This document shows positions 11,183-22,120 of a stretch of DNA of 64,000 bases, piece after piece (position 1 is the stretch's first letter; the number at the start of each line of letters is the position of its first letter). Source of the stretch: Vitellaria paradoxa. Its lineage: Eukaryota > Streptophyta > Magnoliopsida > Ericales > Sapotaceae. Made by a program: the position numbers and the translations under genes. A model generated the notes under the pieces. The model ran no database searches, was not told the origin of the DNA, and was given only the letters and a program-made list of their open reading frames with translations. The stretch covers positions 46,954,367 to 47,018,366 of the forward strand of contig CM034237.1 of the NCBI GenBank assembly GCA_019916065.1, given 5' to 3'.

Positions 11183-14100
11183 TAAGTCATTCTATGTTAA
11201 TAATTACGTATGAAAACCTGGCATAGCATTTTTTGAACCGGTTGGTTGGATGGATAAATATCATAGCAGTTGTTCGTTTGGAGTTTTAAAATTTATTCAA
11301 AAAATTTTAATTTTTTGCCTTCTTACATAAATTATGAGGCTATAATTTTTATTTTTTTGGTAATTATTTATCAATTTTTGTGTGTGTTTGGAGTAGTAAA
11401 AAGTGATATAAAATAAGATAAATTATAAATTTATAATTCGTGTAATAAGATAAAAAATTAATAATTTTTAAAAATTTTGAGAAACTTATACCAAACTAAA
11501 TGGAGCCTTTACCACGCTAAATGCATCCTCATTTTCTATTATCTAGAAAAAGCTTAGAAACTTACAAGCCAAGCCAAAAGTCATGAATAGGACCCCAGTC
11601 ATTGTGCAGAAGGAACATTTTGAATTTTCTTAATGCCAGGAAAGTCACGAAACCATGTGCGTTCGACAAAGACACCGTAGCCGCGTTTGTCTGTATGAGA
11701 ACGTGAGATTGGATAACTAATACAGTGGGCCTTATAAATGAGTTGTTTGTTTTAGTTTTTGAATTAGCCGTGGGTCCCATGAGATTAGATTTGGTGTCTG
11801 GACTTTCGCCGGATGAGTAATCGGACGGGGGTTGGTGGGATTAATAATTTCTTGTTTCTGGATTTGTTTCCTTTCAAAATTATTTAAATGTTTAAAATTA
11901 TTTTATATCACATTAATATTAAATCACATCTTTTATCTCATTTTATATCCCACTAACCAAACACAAAAAAAAAAATAATTATACATAAAAAATTAATTTC
12001 ATATTTTATCTAATTCTATATATTATCTATGATATTATTTATCTCTCGTCATCTAATCCCCTCGAAGCAGCCCATGTGCATTGGACAAAGACTTCCAAGG
12101 CCTGAATTTTCCTACCTACAGCGGGGAGACACGTACGGTGGCTCAATGCATAGGTCACGTTCGATTTGACGATTAGATAAATTACTTTGAGATTAATTAT
12201 TCATAGATAAAGAATTTTTGAATTAATTATTTTATTAAATTAATGTTGTTTTATAATTGATAAAATAAAATAAAATAAAATAAAATATCGAATAAAAATT
12301 TTCAGGTTTGTTTATATATTTTCATATGGAATTAATTAAAAAATTACAATTATACTCTCACACTTTAATTAATCCTCTATCAATAAGTTTAACATTTAAC
12401 AACAATTTTTTGACTATTGTTTTAAAAACTTATAATTCAAAAAAATTATTATGTATATAATCTCTTGATTAGCTTCAAATGAAATTCAAATAAAAAATTT
12501 TCAATTCATATACAAATAAAATTCATAAAATTATTTTAAAAAATAAATAAAATTATATACAAACAAAATTAGTAAAAATATATAATCCCTAGATTAACTA
12601 TAAATGAAATGAAATTTAATATAATTATTTTAAAAGTATAAAAAATAAATTTAGTAAAATTAAAATTAGTATGAAATTAAAATTAATAAAATTATTTATA
12701 ATTTATTATTAAATATTGCTTAGTAAATAAAATTATTCTACAATAAAATAAACAAAATAATTGTAAAAGTATTTACTAGTTACTAAAATATATAAATTAT
12801 TTTAAAGTTAAAATTATTAAAAATAAGGGAGCCCTAGGAATAATTTTGACATTTCAACAAAATATATAGCCTTAGAACTACCTCCTAAAGACAATTTAGT
12901 TCTTTGTACAAAGAACTGTTAATTCCCCCCTAAATAATTAGTCTATATTTACTCTGTTTTTTTTTTAATCAAATAAGTAGAATACCCATATAAACCGACA
13001 TTAACTCTAAAAATATGCTAGGCATAGGGTTTGTTGGTGCCTTGGCTCTACGCAGCCTCTGCATATTGAAGCATAGATAAATTAATGGCTTTGTTTGAAA
13101 CTTTACAAAATAAAATAAAATCTTATAAATCTCTATAAACATGAATTACGAGACAATAAAATTTAAATTATTCACTCACTGCACGAATTACAAAATATTT
13201 ACTTTTACAAATTTATTTTATTTTACACACTTTTATACAACTCTAAACATACCTAATATAGTAATATCATCCATCAGAGCTCAATCATTTTGTCATTTTT
13301 GGCATGTGCCTTTGATCTGATGGCATGATATATATATATATATATACATATATTTATTTATTCTATAACATTAAATAATATGTGAGTAATAATAATATAA
13401 TTTCGTTGCCCGTACATGAAAGGATAGAGCTAAGACGCGGGCAGGGGGCACATGCCAACCGAAAAAAAATAAAATTTATTTTTATTATTTTTTATTTTTT
13501 AATATTGTCATAGTGCTCAATTATACAACCCAATAAAAAGAAAAATAAAAAATTAGTCTAATACTAATTGTTCCCATCCAAAAAATAAATTAGCTTAATA
13601 CCAATTGTATCCACCTAATATAAGAAACAGATTCCAACGTAATTAATGTAATTAAAAAATATTCGACCCTACTTTGACCCTTTCCCCTCCTCTCTCCCAC
13701 TCTCTCATATATGTGCTTTATAATAAATGCCCACTTGTATATAAATTTTTGACTTTGCCCGTTTACACAAGCTAAGAACATTAAGATTCAACCACTAAAC
13801 CTAATATTGTATTTAATGAAACAATATATTAGGGTCATTTAGTAATTCCTAATTATTTTTAATTTTTTTCTAATTTTTCAAATACATAAAAAGCTCTCAC
13901 GCACGAAAGCTCTAACTCGTTTTTAAAATTTTCCAAAATATTTCAATTTTGTACAAAAGTGTAAAAATTTGCTTTTTTACCAAATTTGTAACTTTTGAAG
14001 AAGGAAAAAAAAAAATAATTACAAGTTTGATGTTGCCAAATGGGCCATTGTGTTAACCAACTTTTTTACTTTTCAAACGGAAAAAATAGAGTAAAATTTA

Positions 14101-14598
14101 TTTACACAAGCATTGCTAATTCAGCACCCAACGACACTTGTCCCTTAACTATAAAATATTACTCCATTTAGAGCCTGAATGTTAAAAAATATTAAAATTT
14201 TATAAAAATTATTTATTTTTTATTTTACTATACAAATTACAAATTCATAATTTTTATCAAAATTTATAATCTTTTTTTACTCCAATGGCACCCTATACAT
14301 GAAATCTCTGCGATTAGTTTGATAATCGTTGATGCCAATGTCGCTTTCTAATTCCAATTTTGGTGGTTCATCTCATAGCTTTGATAGAGTTCTCAAAGTA
14401 AATTCTAAGAACGTGGTGGAATTTGTGCATAAAATGAGAGGAGTGCTGGCTAATATTGCGATTGACGCGTATAGATTGTGAATTTTATGTAATAAATGTG
14501 AAGTTTACAAAAATTAATAGTTCAATATCACCTATATGAATGATTGATGTTAGCATTTTTTTATAAATAAATTATATTTTTTCTTCTTCTTCATTTAA

Positions 14599-14825
14599 GG
14601 TGGTGTTTGGCAATAACTAATTTTTAACTACTCAATTTTTTGACTTTTTCTAAACTATTTAAATTTATTCTCTTATATTTTAAATTTCTTTTCAAGCATA
14701 AAGGGTAAAAAGTTAAAAAGTTAGCTTTTTTCTCTTCCCAAATACAAAAAATAATAATAATAATAATAATTTTTTATTAGCTAATTACAAAAAAATTATT
14801 TTCTTTTTATTTCCTAAACACTACC
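14599..14825. mobile_element. Tourist-like (PIF/Harbinger-type) MITE, 227 bp
   Basis: Terminal inverted repeats GGTGGTGTTTGG and CCTAAACACTACC are flanked by TAA on both sides (14596-14598 and 14826-14828), the 3-bp target duplication typical of PIF/Harbinger elements. The interior is A/T-rich, includes a TAA microsatellite and has no coding capacity, so it would depend on a transposase in trans. Confidence 0.7.
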
Positions 14826-14849
14826 TAAGAATGCATTTGGCAATCAGGG

Positions 14850-15330
14850 TGTATTTGGTTTGTTAAAAAAGCTAAAAAAACCTCTAAAAACTTTTATAAC
14901 TCTTTAACGCATTTTACTTATCTTGTATTTTGTGAAATTTTTATAAATATATATATATATCCCAACAAATTTTTATAAATCTCGTTAACTTCTTCACAAA
15001 TCCCAGTAATTTTTCAACAATTTTCAACAAATCTGACATAAATCCGTTGAAACGGATTAACAGACTTAAAAATCCGTTCTAATGATTTCTTTCTCCGACT
15101 TTCTAATGCAGAAGTCAAAATGTATAATAACTTTTAAAAAATTTTGACATAAATTTGTTAGAACGGACGTAAAAATCGTTCTAACAGTCTCTCTCTCCAA
15201 TTTTCTAACACAAAAGTCCAAAAATTACACTAATAATATCTGAAAAACGTGGTTTGCTGGTTAAATGTTAAACGCCAAAAAATTACTCAAGTCATGTTTT
15301 TTTGTTATTTTTTTGTCACTCCAAACGTAC
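14850..15330. mobile_element. MITE-like element, about 480 bp
   Basis: Opens with GGGTGTATTTGGTTTG and closes with GTCACTCCAAACGTACC, imperfect inverted ends. Internally it carries several CCGTT(C/G)(T/A)AACGG-type words (around 15040-15190), similar to words near 53570-53660, suggesting a second copy there. Exact ends and target duplication are uncertain. Confidence 0.4.
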
Positions 15331-15506
15331 CATGGCTCAGTTAGAAGCGCCGAAAAGTACTGAAAATCTCTAAAAGTTATTTATTTTTTATCTTACTACA
15401 CGAATTAAGAACTGACAACTTTTATCAAAATTTATCAAATTTTTTTATTACTCTAAACGAACAATTTTAGTAAGTTTTGATATTCTTTTTCTATCAAAAG
15501 TTACTT

Positions 15507-15510
<4 letters not shown>

Positions 15511-15541
<31 letters not shown>
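15511..15541. repeat. GA microsatellite
   Basis: Uninterrupted GA dinucleotides run for about 30 bases, immediately left of the MITE at 15561. Confidence 0.8.
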
Positions 15542-15542
<1 letters not shown>

Positions 15543-15560
15543 TTAAACTCTATATATTAT

Positions 15561-15702
15561 GGGGGCGTTTGGAGTCCAAAAAAACCAATAGATGGGATGA
15601 ATGTGATGTAAAAATAATAGGTGGTAAAATGTGATTGGAGAGATTTAAAAACTTTTGAAGTTTTTGAGATTTTTTGGATTTTGTTGTGGTTCCAAACGAA
15701 CC
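15561..15702. mobile_element. MITE with GTTTGGA-type ends, 142 bp
   Basis: Left end GGGGGCGTTTGGAGTCC, right end GGTTCCAAACGAACC, flanked by TTAT on both sides (15557-15560 and 15703-15706). No coding capacity. Confidence 0.55.
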
Positions 15703-15792
15703 TTATGTTTGTTTTTAAAAAAATTAGGAAAAGACCTCTATATATACAGACTAACAAAATGAATATATTTATAGTAATAATCTATCTACTGT

Positions 15793-15930
15793 GGGTGTGT
15801 TTGGAGTAAGAAAAAGTGAGATAAATTGAGAGTTCGTAATACGTACCGTGAAAGAAAAAAGTTGATGTGATATAAAGTTAATAAAAATTTATAGAGTTTT
15901 TCAGAGATTGTTTGTAAACCAAACGAAGTC
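15793..15930. mobile_element. MITE copy, same family as 61952-62090
   Basis: Opens GGGTGTGTTTGGAGTAAG and ends CCAAACGAAGTC. It is close to 90 percent identical by eye to the segment at 61952-62090 over its whole length in the same orientation, so these are two dispersed copies of one short element. Confidence 0.6.
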
Positions 15931-16678
15931 TATATATGTTTAGGCTACTTAACACTAATTATTACTAAATAGGTATAATACAAAATATTATAGAATATCC
16001 TGACATTACTAATTAGAACTTTTAATTCCTTTGATAAAATATTGATAATTTTTAATAATTTTAGTAATTATTTGTTATTTGATAAGATGTTGATTTAATA
16101 TGATTTTGTGTAAGAAAAAATTATTAAAATTTATCTAACAAATAACTTTTTTAAGAAATTACTGAAACTTATTGAAAATTTTGCAACCGACGGAGGCGTG
16201 AATGGAAGACGATTATCGCATTTTACACTCCAACATGAGATAGGAATAAGAATGAGTGTGTACGCAATAAATGTTTGCTTTTCACCTTTGAATTGACTAA
16301 TATTCCAATATATATTATTTTCGATGTGATAATAGTCATTTTTGATGTTGAGAGGAATTTCTGAGGGTAATATCCAAAGATGTAGTCTAATTATTATTAT
16401 TAAATTCAGAATCGCATTAACTACCATTTATTGAAAGAAAAACATGCACACATTAAAGATACCTGCGCCTCGTGTCTTGTCCGACAGCAGAGCTGCACAA
16501 TTCCAATTTGACGGGTCACTGCAAAGAAACAACTTTTGACTGAATGAAAGGGGGCACAGCTCATTATAAAAATTTTGGCTAAGGTTACATTACCAATATT
16601 TTCAAGATAATTAATTAATTAATTCATTCATTCATAATTAATCCACCAAAGTATTATTTATTTATAAAATTATCTTGC

Positions 16679-16709
<31 letters not shown>

Positions 16710-18057
16710 TGGCTCAAAATCTCACCGGAATGGACTAAAAAATAAATTGGGAGATGCATGGCTGGTCCCCTCAATCATGCTTTCTAATTGAGTCGCAGGA
16801 GTCGAAATCTCGCTAATAATGTGGGGAGTACACTCACTTGCAGTTCAACTATGCCCAGAAATAATTATCATACTATATTATTTTCATAAAATAATACAAA
16901 TTAATATAAAAGGAATAGTTATAGGCGGAACTTTTAAGAGGACTCATGGCCCCCCAAAGTTTTAATTTTTTTTTTTTTTTTTGTATAATTGAATTGTATC
17001 TTACGATTTTATATTATTAAAATTTTAGCCCCTAAATTTTTATTTTTTTAAATTAACATCCCACATAAATATCATCTTTAATTTACTCATATAATAGTTT
17101 AAAACACCATTTCACTTAAGAGTATAGCTACAAGAAAGGAGGTAGTTTTATTTTTTATGTCAACTTAATTTTCTGTCAGTAGTAATAATGTAATTTATGG
17201 TGCTGATAATTATGTATTTATCAAACAACATTCGTTAACATGCACTAGGTAATTAAGACTTAATATTTATATTTTAATATTTTGTTTGGAGTGTTTTTAT
17301 TACATATTGAATTATTTAATGGGGAAACCAACTCTTATTCATACAGAATAAATGCATGTGATGCTTAATTCTCTAGTAACAAATGTTTGGTTTGATATAT
17401 TATTGTATGCTTTGGCCGCTTGTGTTTTTTAGTGGGTGTATTAAGTTTATATATATATATTAGAATTTATTATTAATAAATAATATTTTTATTACTATAA
17501 ATTGCCCGTGTCTAAATGTATGGAAACATAATCTGACTTGTAAAGAGTTCAAATATAAATTTATAATTTGTAATCTAAACATCACCCCAATATTGAAGAA
17601 AAATAGAGTTTAGAGACTGTAGTGTTTGATCTTACACGCTTGTTAAGTTCTGTAAAAATTTTATTTAGTTGAAAATTCTCAACCCATGTGAGTGAACGCA
17701 CTTCTTAAGATAAAAATCTAGAAGAGTTTATCAATATTAATTCAAAGTTTCCTTATACTTCTGGAAATTTATGGATCTTGACCCTAATCTTGTAAAACAT
17801 GTATATATATTTCAACATTTGGGCTATGCAAAGTTGAAAATGTCTAATATTACGATATTGTCCTACTACACACGAACAGAGTTATGTAAGAGTTATAGGA
17901 GTCTTGGCTCTCACAATTATCAGAATTATTATAGGTTTTTTTATATTTGTATTTAAAAAATTTAAATATTATTATAGAACTTCTATATTTTATAGTTAAA
18001 AATTTGTTGTAGTTGATAAATATGAATATTTTGGGCCTTTCTTATCTAGTATTTATA

Positions 18058-18204
18058 GGGTGTGTTTGGAGTTGTATAAAATTATAAAAGTAAATGTCTC
18101 GTAATTCGTGCAGTAAGTGAAAATTTTAAATTTTATTATCCGTAATTCGTATTTGTAGAGATTTATAGGATTTTATTTTATTTTAAAGAGCTCTAAACGG
18201 AGCC
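18058..18204. mobile_element. MITE with GTTTGGAGT ends, 147 bp
   Basis: GGGTGTGTTTGGAGTTG at the left and CTCTAAACGGAGCC at the right, flanked by ATA on both sides. The inner text (GTAATTCGTGCAGTAAGTGAA and TTTATTATC) recurs near 3505-3665, 13089-13253 (inverted) and 43412-43553 (inverted), showing a dispersed family. Confidence 0.55.
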
Positions 18205-19269
18205 ATAGTTCCATCCCTGCTCCTACAATCATTTTTTTTATTTTTTTGTTTATTTAAAAAAATACTTTTATTACTTAGCATCAGTTGGGAAGAAAAAATT
18301 TATTTTTTTTATTAAAAAAGTTATTTTTTTTTATAATTAACTACTATATAGTTAATATTTTTTTTTTTGAATTTAGGAAGGAAAATAGTAAACTTTTTAA
18401 TAACTACCTTTTCAGTTTTTTTTTTTTTAATTTATCTGACATCTTTGTCTTTATGGTTTAAAAAAAAAATTAAAATATAAGATAGTAATTTTAATCATTA
18501 AAATAAAAAATGTAATACCCAAAAACTAAGGCTAGGCCTGAAACTGAGAAAAAACAACAAATGCATAACTCAAAATGTCCCAGATGAACCTCAAATTCAA
18601 TTCTAAAAACTGAAAAATCTAAATTTTGCATCTTTTGCATAACTGCTCCTTGATAAACTAGATTAAGATCCATTGTAATGAAAGCAACGACGTTATGAAA
18701 ACAGAGAGATCTAGAAAATGAGGTTGAAGAAGAAGAGAGAGAAGGCTTCATTTCACTGCATCAAAACATGTGATGTGAATTGTACAGAATGAGCTACGAA
18801 ATGCATAGGCCGAGCCAAGCTTGACCGGGCACGTGCTCACTCTCATAAAAAAAAAAAACGAAAAATTGTATTTAAGTCATACTTTGTAATCTTTTAAGGT
18901 TATTAATCATACCTAAAAAAAAAATTATTACTTTTAAATCGCATTAATGTAGAAAGTTTTGTATTTAAGTCACACTTTTAAGTAGGTCCCATGACTTGAT
19001 TTTAAATATAATTTATAATATGACTTAAATGCCATTTGTTTCTATAATTAACTGAGACGGAAGTTGCCGGAAATTGTGATAACCGCGAATCACGTTTTTC
19101 TGTTTTTGTTTCATTTCTTAGAAATCCCATGAAGATATATGGTATATTTTGATTTGAACAAGCATGTAATAAGATAAAAGTTGGTTAAAAGGCTATAAAT
19201 AGCTATTGGCAAAGATGCGAATAATGGTATGTTAATGTTTTTAATTTTTTTGTTGAATTTTAGCAAGAA

Positions 19270-20240
19270 GTGCCACATATATATGGTACTGTTTTTTATG
19301 CGGTACTGTTTTATTATGTAGTACTGTTCTATGTGGTACTGTTTCCAGTAAGATTTATTATCGTATAAACACAGTACCAAATGTATCTTGTATTCAAAAA
19401 CCACCATTAAACACAAAAAGAAGTACTGCATACAAATAAATGTGCTGTTTTTTATGCAGTACTGTTTTTATGCGGTACTGTTTTTTATGCGGTACTGTTT
19501 TATTATGTGGTACTGTTTATAGTAAGATGTATTATCGTATAAATATAGTACCAAATGTATCTAGTATTCAAAGACTACCATTAAACACAAAAAGAAGTAC
19601 CACATACAAAGAATGGTGCTGTTTTAATGAGGTAATGTTTTTATGTGGTACTGTTCTATGTGATACTGTTTCTAGTAAGATGTATTATCGTATAAACACA
19701 GTACCAAATATATCTTATATTCAAAGACTATCATTAAACACAAAAAGAAGTACCACGTACAAAGAATGGTACTGTTTTAATGAAGTACTGTTTTTTATGT
19801 GGTACTGTTTTCTAGTAAGATGTATTATTGTATAAACACAGTACCAAATGTATCTAGCATTCAAAGACCACTATTAAACACAAAAAGAAGTACCACGTAC
19901 AAATAATGGTGCTGTTTTAATGAGGTACTGTTTTTATGCGATACTGTTTTATTATGCAGTATTGTTTTATTATTTGGTACTGTTCTATATGGTACTGTTT
20001 TTAGTAAGACGTATTATCTTGTAAACACAGTGTCAAATGTATTTAGTATTCAAAGACCACCATTAAACACAAAAAGAAGTACCACATACAAAGAATCGTG
20101 CTATTTTAATAAGGTACTGTTTTATTATGCGGTACTGTTTTATTATGTGGTACTATTCTATATGATGATGTTGGCTCGTATGGATGATTTGTGTTATGCA
20201 TCGATTGATGTTTTTTATGATAGTATGAAAACAGCACCAT
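19270..20240. repeat. Irregular tandem array, 140-190 bp units with GGTACTGTTT modules
   Basis: Five higher-order units are recognisable by the anchor (A/T)AGTACCAA at 19373, 19548, 19700, 19840 and a variant at 20029, so spacing is 175, 152, 140 and 189 bp. Each unit joins a constant half (GTAAGATGTATTATCGTATAAAC, then AGTACCAAATGTATCT, CATTAAACACAAAAAGAAGTACC) to a variable number of GGTACTGTTTT(A/T)T(A/T)ATG modules; changes in module number explain the irregular period. The array stays partly open in one plus-strand frame but the product is repetitive and not a recognised protein. Confidence 0.8.
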
Positions 20241-20312
20241 GAATTATAAGCAGATGACAAGTTTTGGGCAAGAGCAATCCATGGGTTTGATTAGCATTTT
20301 TAGATATCTTCA

Positions 20313-20332
20313 AAACAGTACCGGTACTGTTT
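20313..20332. repeat. Perfect 20-bp palindrome AAACAGTACCGGTACTGTTT
   Basis: Two of the array's GGTACTGTTT modules placed head to head, 70 bp beyond the array. It is a perfect 10+10 inverted repeat without a spacer. Confidence 0.85.
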
Positions 20333-20382
20333 CAAAATAAAAAAAAATAAAGATATTTAGAAATGATAATCGATTTAAGTTT

Positions 20383-20620
20383 TTCTCAAACAGTTTTGAT
20401 TTTGTTTTTAAAAATTGATTTTGCTTGCTTTGTAAAGAAGATGGAAAGTCGCAGAATTAGGTTTCTGCCAAACAGTTTTGATTTTGTTTCCAAAAATTGA
20501 TTTTGCTTGCTTTGTAAAGAAAATGGAAAGTCGCGGAATTAGGTTTTCCCAAACAGTTTTGATTTTGTTTCCTAAAATCAATTTTGCTTGCTTTGTAAAT
20601 AAGATGGAAAGTCACGAAAG
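20383..20620. repeat. Three tandem 81-82 bp units
   Basis: CAAACAGTTTTGATTTTG recurs with spacing of 82 and 81 bp, each followed by a TTGATTTTGCTTGCTTTGTAAA-like block and ATGGAAAGTC. Copies differ at a few sites. The unit lies between the GGTACTGTTT array and the right inverted end. Confidence 0.85.
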
Positions 20621-22057
20621 TAATGAGTGAAGTGTGCACTATTTTCGGATAAAACATGTAGTTTTGAAATATAGTGAAAAACGCGTGATGTCCTTTTTTG
20701 TCTTTTTTGTTGCAAGTGTGACTTATTCAAAAATAAGTTTTTTGAGTATGACTTAAATCCTTATAAGTCCATAAATAGTGATCGGCCTCTAAAAACCAAA
20801 AAAAAAAAAAAAAAAATTATATTATTTTCCGTGTTTAATTATACTTACCTAAGAGAAGTAAAAAAATTTTAACTCAATACCAATTACGCCTACCTAGTGA
20901 AAAAAAAAAAAAATTAGCCAATACAAATTGTGCTTACCTAATGTAAAAAAGAAATTTTAATCTAATAACATCAATGTAATTGTATCTAGTCTATCCAATA
21001 CAATTAAAAAATATATAACTTTACTTTAACCTTTTTTTTTTCTCTCTCTTATCTTTTTTGAGAGTCAAACTCTTTTTTTTTTTATTATTTCCATAATACC
21101 TCACCAATCATTTATATATCTTATAATTTGTGTTTACGGAGACAAAAATTTCTGACTCTATCCTAATGATATGCTAAGGCGATCTTTATTATATACACAA
21201 GATTATTATTTTAATAAGTGTGTTTTAAATAATCAATTGATGATTGAGATTCAATTTTAAGAACTTTTAATCTTGAGAGAGATTTACAATAAATACGATT
21301 AAATATTTGCAAACTATGTGCGAAAATTTGATATGCTCAAAGTCAATTAGATGAGTTTTCCAGAGGCTCCCGTATCGCAATCAGCATGTAAGATCAGGAT
21401 ATTACTTCTCCGAATCTTTTATTGAGGTGGTGTTTAGAACACAAAAAGAAAAAGTATAATAAAAATATAAAAATTTGATATAAAAGTGATATATGAAAAA
21501 ATTTAATTAAAAAATTATAAAAAATCGATAAAAGTGAGTAAATTTAAGTTAATTTTGATAAATCAAATATTTCAATTTTAAGTTTTATTCCAATAGAAAT
21601 TTTACTAGTTTAGAACCTACAAAATTGGGATAAACAGTCTTGGAACCAGGTCTTTTGTGGAATAGTTCCACTCGGCTTTAATGTTTAAGGGGGTTCTACA
21701 ATATTACAGTGAAAAATTTATTATAGGATTGTAATAAAATATTAATGATCTTATTTTAATTTGATTTTATTTAAATAAAAAATATTTTTTTATATTTTGT
21801 ATTAATTGTAATCCAATCAAATTTTTAAAATTTTTAATTTTATTTAAAAATAATTTTAATTGAATTAAATTAAAACTATTAAATTAAATATAAATAAATT
21901 CTAACCTTTCACATATATATATATATATATATTTTGGCTGCAGCTCCTGTTTTAAATTTTTTCACTCTGCAGTGCGGTTAAGATACGCTAAAGAAAAATA
22001 AACTTGACGTTTCCACCACGCGATAACAAGTCATTATCATCATATCTCTCTTACTCT

Positions 22058-22120
22058 GCATAAAATATATTCAGTGTTCTTCGTCAGTTTTCTCCGCAAT
22101 TGGAATATCCACGATCGCCG
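22058..22120 (+). promoter_or_regulatory. Putative TATA box and short leader of the lyase gene
   Basis: ATAAAATATATTC lies about 50-60 bases before the chosen ATG at 22121, followed by a pyrimidine-rich leader. An in-frame TTG precedes this ATG by seven codons, so the ATG is preferred as start. The transcription start is not proven. Confidence 0.35.

Larger units (their letters stand above)
18868..20749. mobile_element. Inverted-repeat element carrying a GGTACTGTTT array
   Basis: ATTTAAGTCATACT near 18870-18885 is inverted as AGTATGACTTAAAT near 20736-20749, and inside these AAGTCACACTT (about 18967) is inverted as AAGTGTGACTT (about 20713). The paired nested ends suggest a roughly 1.9 kb non-autonomous DNA transposon. 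Its interior is two tandem arrays (19270-20240 and 20383-20620) and a 20-bp palindrome. No transposase-like open frame is present. No target duplication could be identified, so the exact boundaries and superfamily are open. Confidence 0.5.
6400..22000. other. Long gene-free interval filled with transposon remnants
   Basis: No open frame with family resemblance occurs over about 15.6 kb. Contents I can resolve are listed separately: MITEs (14.6-15.9 kb and 18.1 kb), a diverged 75-bp duplication at 10.0 kb, a small GC-rich hairpin at 8.43 kb and the inverted-repeat element at 18.87-20.75 kb. A TGTAATACCC string near 18511, the common start of Gypsy-type LTRs, may mark an LTR fragment. The rest is AT-rich sequence with poly(A/T) tracts and TA microsatellites. 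Confidence 0.5.

Noticed and set aside
19440..19835. 131-codon open frame
   Set aside because: It runs through the GGTACTGTTT array and its repeated peptide simply mirrors the DNA repeat.
19270..20240. CRISPR-like spaced repeat
   Set aside because: Plant nuclear DNA, irregular period, A/T-rich repeats and no unique spacers; it is a tandem array.
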